Shown: piece after piece, positions 5,118 to 9,887 of the stretch | Layout of the letters: every line of letters starts with the position of its first letter | How positions within the stretch are numbered: the stretch's first letter is position 1 | Assembly (NCBI GenBank): GCA_041743935.1 | Contig: JBGTLU010000046.1 | Span: 1-9,887, forward strand | DNA: 9,887 nucleotides | Source: JBGTLU01 sp041743935 | Lineage (GTDB): Bacteria > Bacteroidota > Bacteroidia > Sphingobacteriales > Sphingobacteriaceae | Reading direction: 5' to 3' | The notes under the pieces: model-generated | Databases searched by the model: none | Told to the model about the DNA's origin: nothing | Seen by the model: only the letters and a program-made list of their open reading frames with translations | Made by a program: the position numbers and the translations under genes

Positions 5118-8100
5118 GTAGGTATGTAAATATCAAATGTAGTTCCTATATTTAGTTTGCTTGTTGCGGTGATGATGCCGTTGTGATTGTCAACTATTTT
5201 TTTAACGATAGCAAGCCCGATTCCGGTGCCTGCATATTCATCTTTGGTATGTAGTTTTTGGAACACCTCAAATATTTTTTCAGCAAATTCTTTTTCAAAA
5301 CCAATGCCGTTGTCAGAAATACTAATGTGGCAGTATTCTTTATGTGGTGTAAGGTTTACTACATTTATTTTGCTGTATGTTATATTTACGCTACTAATTT
5401 TTATATGCGGTGGTATTTTCGGATTTGAAAATTTGAGTGCGTTGCTAATGAGGTTGTGCATCAACTGACGAAACTGAAAGGGAATAACTTTTACATCGCA
5501 AATTTCTTTTACTTCTATCACTGCATTCTTTTCTGCAATAGCATCTTTAAGTTCTTTTTTTACTTCTTCAATAATTACATTGAAGTCTATGCTTTCAAAT
5601 TTTCTATCTGCCATACTTAAACGGGAGAAGGCAAGTAAATCCTGAATGAGTGTTTGCATCCTTTCGGCTGCATTCTGAATCAGGTGGAAATAATTCTTTC
5701 CACTATCAGATAGGTTTTGATTTTCTTTTTCTAATATTCTCCCTGCAATGGTGCGTATTTTTCGCAATGGCTCTTGTAAATCGTGACTGGAAACATAGTT
5801 GAATGCCTCCAGCTCTTTGTTCATTCTTACCAGCTCTTCGTTAGCTTGCTTCAATTCAGAAGTTCTGTTAACAACTGCTATTTCGAGCATTTCCTTTTGT
5901 TGTCTCTGCTCCTGTATTTCCGTTTTGGAGCCTATCCATTGTATGATATTATCTTGCTCATCTTTTAAAGGGACTGCCATAGTAAGGTGCCAAAAATATT
6001 TTCCATCCTTACGGAGAAACCTGCTTTCTGATTGGTATTTGTTTCCAGTGTTGACAGATTTATTCCATTTAATTTCGTCTTGCTCCCAATCATCAGGATG
6101 AATCATCTGTTTCCATCCATCGCCTTTTAATTCTTCTAAAGTCTTTCCAGCAAAGTCGAGCAATGTTTTATTAAAATAAAGTTTGTTGCCATTAGCATCG
6201 GCAGTCCAGACTTTTTGCGGCATTAATTCAGCGAGTTCTTTGAATTTTCTTTCGCTTTCCTCAATTTTTTTTCGGTTAAGCACCTGTTCTGTTACATCAA
6301 TCGCCATGTCCATAATACCATAGACTTCGCCATCAGCATTGCGTAAGGGTTTATAAGTAAAATCAAAATAATAAGTACTCAACACTCCATCTATCATTAA
6401 TTCGGCAGGCATATTTGAGGCGTGATACGTTTTGCCAGAGGCAAACACATCATCTAATATTTGAAGAAAGGGCTGCCCTTTTAATTCCGGAAGAACTTCT
6501 GCCAATGGTTTTCCGATTACATTTTCTCCTTTACCCCAATAACCTATCATTATATTATTGGCTATTTCTATTTTCATGTTCCTGCCGGTAAACAAGCAAG
6601 TAGCCACCGGTGCTTCTTCTATCAGCGAACGAAATTTTGTTTCGCCTTCTTCTGCTTTTTTTCGGGCAAGCACAATTTCTGTTACGTCATAGGCAATAGT
6701 GATGACCCCTGAAATTGTTCCATCGGCTTCATGGTCAGGTTGATAAATGACATTAAAATATCGCTCTTTCATTTTATCCTGATGCTGTAATCGCGCAAGA
6801 ATTTCGTTAGCGTAAACAGGAATGCCTGAAGTATAAACTTGATCAAGCATCGCAGGAAATGGCTGGTCTTTGATTTCCGGTAATACTTCCAAAATCGTTT
6901 TTCCTTCTATATCTTTACCTTTCCCCCAAAAATCCTTTATCAAATCATTGGCAAGGGTAATGACCATATCTTTTCCATTCAAGACACAAAAAGCAAATGG
7001 CGATTCCATGAGCATGGTGTAGTAACGCTTATTGGTTTCTTCCACCAGCTTCAATGCTTTTTGCTCTGCCTCGTGCTGTGCTGCTAATGCTTTTTTTACC
7101 ATTACTTGAGCGGTTACTTCGTAAGCAATCACCGTAACGCCTGAAATAGTTTCGTCTGCTTCCAGATAGGGCTGGTAAACAAAATTAAAATATACATCTT
7201 CCAGTTTTCCATTGCGCAAAATCGGAGCAAGTAGCTCATCTCCGTGAAAGGGAGTACCGGTGGTGTAAACCTTGTCAATCAAGTCTGGGAAAGAGGAATC
7301 TTTAAGTTCAGGTATCACATCAAATAATGGCTTTCCTTCTAAGTCCTGGCCTTTCCCCCAAAATGTTTTAATACTATCATTGGCAAGTGTAATCACCATA
7401 TTTTTACCTTTTAAAACGGCAAAACCAAAAGGCGATTTCATAAGCATCAAGTTATACCGCTTTTCGCTATCTTCAATTTTTCTTCTTGCAGTTGTTTGTT
7501 CGGTAACATCTGAAATGGCGAGCAGAATTAGTTCTTCATTATTTATTTTCTGAATAATTCTTCTTGCATTGAGCAACATTGTTTTTTCCCCAATTAGCGG
7601 GAAGGTGTGTGTAATTTCAAAATCGTGGAAGTGTGTGTTTTTTGGAAGCAGCTCTTCCAATAGTTCGCGCAGGCGCGGAATATTCCATTGCCTGTCTCCT
7701 AAATCATACAACAAGATTCCTTCTGTATCTTCTTCTTTAGCATGAAATGTTTTATAGAATGTTTTATTGGCAGATTTTACACGAAGATTTTTATCCAGTA
7801 CAAGCATGGGCTCGTGTATGGTGGCAAATAGAGCTTCGGAATAACCATAAGCTTCGTTGAGCAGTTCGTTGCGTGTTTGCAGTTCCTGATTGGTGGTGAT
7901 GAGTTCTTCGTTGGTTGATTCTATTTCTTCTTTTGAAGTTTCCAGCTCTTCATTCACGGTTTGCAACTCTTCGTTGCTCGATACTACTTCTTCATGCGCA
8001 CTTTGCAATTCTTCAGAAAATACTTCCTGCTCTTGTGCAATTGTAAGTGCATCAGCGTGTGCTGCTGCTAATTCCTCTTCCAATTTTTTTATTCTGCGGT

Positions 8101-9887
8101 CTTTTGCAAGCGAATTATTATTTCCGCCTTTAACTTGTTTCGAAAAAATTTCTGTTTGTTCCTGTTCGGTGAAAAGAATTAAAAGCAGTGGTTCATCCGA
8201 TTCTATTTCAAGCGGAACAATTTCTATACTTATACTTCTTACTTCTGAGTTTATTTTTATTTCAATGCCGCTTTTGCGAAAGCGTTGTTTTGATTTGATG
8301 ACTTTTGAAATGGCATTACGCAATTCAAAAGCAATTTCCGGTCGCGCCATTTTTAAAATATTAAAAGTGGCTTTTCCTTTTGGATGTGTGAGAAATAAAT
8401 CAGTTATACCGCGAAACTGCACAATTTCCATTTGGTAATTAATGACAACGCTTGCAGGCATAAATTCAGAAACAAGCACGGCATCAATGGCGTTGTCAAG
8501 TCTGTTGTGATTCACGGCCCCGAGAGCTATCGAGGTTCGTTTTGTTTTGGGTTTATTCGTTATCGTGCTATTATTTTCGGTACTGCTTCGTTGCGCATAG
8601 CGTGGTAATAGTGCAGGAAGTGTGCGGGTGCCTGAATTTGCTTTGCGAGAAAATACCTTATACTTTTTATTGAAGTCTGTAAAAAGATTTGCAGAATGAC
8701 TGATGTTTTCTGATTTGCCAAGCATCAAAAAGCCATCCTCATTTAAGGCATAATGAAACGTATTGACGGCTTTTTTTTGAGCCAGATTATCAAAATAAAT
8801 AAAGAGGTTGCGGCAACTGATAAAATCGAGGCGCGAAAAAGGAGGGTCGCGTAAAATATTATGCGGAGCAAATACGCATATATCCCGCAAGACTTTGTTT
8901 ACTCGGAAACCACCATCTGCTTTGATAAAGAAACGCTGGGTGCGATTTGGCGAAACGGTTTCCAAATCTTGCTTGGTGTAAATGCCAATACGCGCTTTGC
9001 TTATTGCTTGTTCACTAAGGTCTGTTGCAAAAATTTGAACAGGAATTTCAGTTGGTTTGCTTTCCTGAATTTCGAGCAACATCATGGCAATGGAATATGC
9101 TTCTTCGCCTGTGGCACAAGCGGGAACCCATATACGCAAAGTCTCTCCTGTTTTTTTTCTATTGAACAGCTTTGGGAAAAGGGTTTCTTTTAAATATTTG
9201 TGTATGTCGGTATCGCGAAAAAAACTGGTTACGTTTATCAATAGATCCTGGTAAAGAATATCTATTTCTTCCTTTTTTTGCGAAAGCAGTTCTGCATATT
9301 CTTTGAGGATCGTCATTTTATACAACAACATTCTGCGAATGATGCGCCTCTTGATGGTGTTCATTTTATACACACTAAAATCAACACCCGTGGTTTTGTG
9401 TAAATGGTTTAGAATCGTTTTTAAATCGGGATCGCTGTTTTCAATTAAATCTTCTTCACCGTTTTTTACGCCAACTGTTTTTATAAGCGGGTGTTTACTT
9501 AGCCGTCCTAATTCCAGCGCAATGTCTTTTGGCGACAAAATAAAATCTACCGCACCTGCCGCAATTGCAGAGTGAGGCATACTATTAAATTTTGCAGTAT
9601 CGTCCTGCGCAAAAGTTAACCCGCCTTCCTGCTTGATGGCTTTCATTCCCAATGTTCCATCACTTGCGCTACCGCTAAGAATAATACCGATAACTCTTTC
9701 TTTTTGTGCTGCGGCAAGTGATGAGAATAGAATGTCAATGGAAATGGCTGTACCGGTTTCTGAACGCGGAATTAATTTTATGTGCCCGTCTGTTACTTCA
9801 ATGCCTTTGTTGTATGGAATAACAAAAACATTATCAGGCTGTATTAAATCCATGTCGTCAATTTCCTGGACCTTCATTTGTGTTTTC
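5114..9887 (-). CDS. CheB-CheR-PAS hybrid sensor histidine kinase (partial, 5' end cut by window)
   Basis: The frame is open to the right edge. The first ATG (9877) is internal to a CheB domain, so the true start lies outside. Residues are numbered from that ATG. 1-125 is the rest of a CheB methylesterase; D73 (SGSASDGTLG) is the catalytic Asp, while its Ser and His lie outside. About 145-412 is CheR methyltransferase, with NVTSFFRD, the SAM-binding PACATGEEAYS (252-262), FATDLS (283-288) and RDPPFSRLDFISCRNLFIYF (343-362). A Ser/Thr/Lys-rich linker follows, then a PAS-like domain (462-570), a coiled coil (590-676, repeated NEELQT/NEELET), one PAS (680-795), three duplicated PAS domains (808-925, 952-1068, 1082-1197) and one PAS with PAC (1208-1325). 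HisKA has H1365 (SSHDLQEPLRKI). HATPase_c has N1479, DNGIGF (1522) and GTGIGLAIV (1550). No membrane helix is visible, so it is cytosolic. It probably phosphorylates the overlapping response regulator. Its signal and methylation substrate are unknown. Confidence 0.9.
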   Translation of the reverse strand, partial: KTQMKVQEIDDMDLIQPDNVFVIPYNKGIEVTDGHIKLIPRSETGTAISIDILFSSLAAAQKERVIGIILSGSASDGTLGMKAIKQEGGLTFAQDDTAKFNSMPHSAIAAGAVDFILSPKDIALELGRLSKHPLIKTVGVKNGEEDLIENSDPDLKTILNHLHKTTGVDFSVYKMNTIKRRIIRRMLLYKMTILKEYAELLSQKKEEIDILYQDLLINVTSFFRDTDIHKYLKETLFPKLFNRKKTGETLRIWVPACATGEEAYSIAMMLLEIQESKPTEIPVQIFATDLSEQAISKARIGIYTKQDLETVSPNRTQRFFIKADGGFRVNKVLRDICVFAPHNILRDPPFSRLDFISCRNLFIYFDNLAQKKAVNTFHYALNEDGFLMLGKSENISHSANLFTDFNKKYKVFSRKANSGTRTLPALLPRYAQRSSTENNSTITNKPKTKRTSIALGAVNHNRLDNAIDAVLVSEFMPASVVINYQMEIVQFRGITDLFLTHPKGKATFNILKMARPEIAFELRNAISKVIKSKQRFRKSGIEIKINSEVRSISIEIVPLEIESDEPLLLILFTEQEQTEIFSKQVKGGNNNSLAKDRRIKKLEEELAAAHADALTIAQEQEVFSEELQSAHEEVVSSNEELQTVNEELETSKEEIESTNEELITTNQELQTRNELLNEAYGYSEALFATIHEPMLVLDKNLRVKSANKTFYKTFHAKEEDTEGILLYDLGDRQWNIPRLRELLEELLPKNTHFHDFEITHTFPLIGEKTMLLNARRIIQKINNEELILLAISDVTEQTTARRKIEDSEKRYNLMLMKSPFGFAVLKGKNMVITLANDSIKTFWGKGQDLEGKPLFDVIPELKDSSFPDLIDKVYTTGTPFHGDELLAPILRNGKLEDVYFNFVYQPYLEADETISGVTVIAYEVTAQVMVKKALAAQHEAEQKALKLVEETNKRYYTMLMESPFAFCVLNGKDMVITLANDLIKDFWGKGKDIEGKTILEVLPEIKDQPFPAMLDQVYTSGIPVYANEILARLQHQDKMKERYFNVIYQPDHEADGTISGVITIAYDVTEIVLARKKAEEGETKFRSLIEEAPVATCLFTGRNMKIEIANNIMIGYWGKGENVIGKPLAEVLPELKGQPFLQILDDVFASGKTYHASNMPAELMIDGVLSTYYFDFTYKPLRNADGEVYGIMDMAIDVTEQVLNRKKIEESERKFKELAELMPQKVWTADANGNKLYFNKTLLDFAGKTLEELKGDGWKQMIHPDDWEQDEIKWNKSVNTGNKYQSESRFLRKDGKYFWHLTMAVPLKDEQDNIIQWIGSKTEIQEQRQQKEMLEIAVVNRTSELKQANEELVRMNKELEAFNYVSSHDLQEPLRKIRTIAGRILEKENQNLSDSGKNYFHLIQNAAERMQTLIQDLLAFSRLSMADRKFESIDFNVIIEEVKKELKDAIAEKNAVIEVKEICDVKVIPFQFRQLMHNLISNALKFSNPKIPPHIKISSVNITYSKINVVNLTPHKEYCHISISDNGIGFEKEFAEKIFEVFQKLHTKDEYAGTGIGLAIVKKIVDNHNGIITATSKLNIGTTFDIYIPT
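6287..7456 (-). repeat. Tandem triplicated PAS domains within the hybrid kinase
   Basis: Three in-frame copies of a roughly 118-residue PAS unit, about 130-144 residues apart (6287-6634, 6674-7024, 7103-7456). Each has a pattern like 'SPF.F.VL.GK.MVITLAND.I..FWGKG.D.EGK....V.PE.KD..FP...D.VY..G' and a closing 'YQP..EAD.TISGV..IAY.VT'. The copies nearest the CheR end (7103-7456 and 6674-7024) are the closest pair; the third, nearest the kinase, is more diverged (IEIANNIMIGYWGKGENVIGK). The conserved 'N..I...WGKG' segment is shared by all three. They appear to come from internal duplication, not independent acquisition. Confidence 0.8.
8518..8535. repeat. Degenerate palindromic repeat inside the kinase linker
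   Basis: The bases CCCCGAGAGCTATCGAGG form an 18-bp imperfect palindrome with the same centre (AGCTATCG) as the intergenic elements at 1707-1724 and 4383-4400. It encodes residues 448-454 of the hybrid kinase (TSIALGA), in the unstructured linker between the CheR and first PAS-like domains. The flanking TGC/GCA arms and TAAT loop seen in the intergenic copies are missing, so kinship is probable but not certain. Confidence 0.45.

Noticed and set aside
7890..8438. 182-codon plus-strand open frame antisense to the kinase
   Set aside because: It is a shadow of the Glu-rich coiled coil on the other strand, giving an artificial Ser/Cys-rich translation.

Overview
The window comes from the chromosome of a member of the Bacteroidota, judged from its gene content and style. 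It has low-to-moderate GC, AT-rich intergenic DNA without Shine-Dalgarno-like boxes, and one sequence resembling the Bacteroidota -7 promoter element (TAnnTTTG). It also carries protein families that I know mainly from this phylum. I cannot place it below phylum with confidence. Every gene I can support lies on the minus strand, so transcription runs from high to low coordinates. I see no insertion sequence, integrase, phage gene, tRNA, rRNA or CRISPR array.

Right half (4665-9887): a two-gene signalling operon. The first gene is a very large soluble sensor kinase whose N-terminus lies beyond the right edge. It joins a CheB-type methylesterase, a CheR-type methyltransferase, a PAS-like domain, a long coiled coil, at least five further PAS domains and a HisKA/HATPase_c kinase. 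Its stop codon overlaps the start codon of a single-domain CheY/Rcp1-like response regulator (ATGA). No receptor, CheA or CheW gene is in view. Three of the PAS domains are clear tandem copies of each other.

Middle (4317-4664): a 348-base gap holding a structured palindromic element, a possible promoter for the next gene and a small hairpin. Then comes a 12-helix MFS transporter (3132-4316).

Left part (1-2975): a Gmad2-domain lipoprotein is followed after one base by an unusual fusion of a small Bacteroidota domain (often misnamed phosphoribosylpyrophosphate synthetase) with a cupin. Next is a bacterial homologue of archaeo-eukaryotic release factor eRF1/Pelota (baeRF family 3). Last is the 5' part of a membrane-anchored endonuclease/exonuclease/phosphatase family protein, cut by the left edge. 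The lipoprotein and fusion genes are probably one transcript. Whether the baeRF gene is co-transcribed is unclear because a 183-base gap with a palindrome separates them.

The main non-gene signal is an 18-bp palindrome with consensus close to TCCCGATAGCTATCGGGA. It occurs twice in intergenic DNA, with matching flanking architecture, and once in degenerate form inside the linker of the big kinase. No wholly new system is evident. The best leads are this repeat, the CheB-CheR-PAS-kinase architecture, the PRPP-synthetase-like/cupin fusion and the baeRF3 protein without a GGQ motif.
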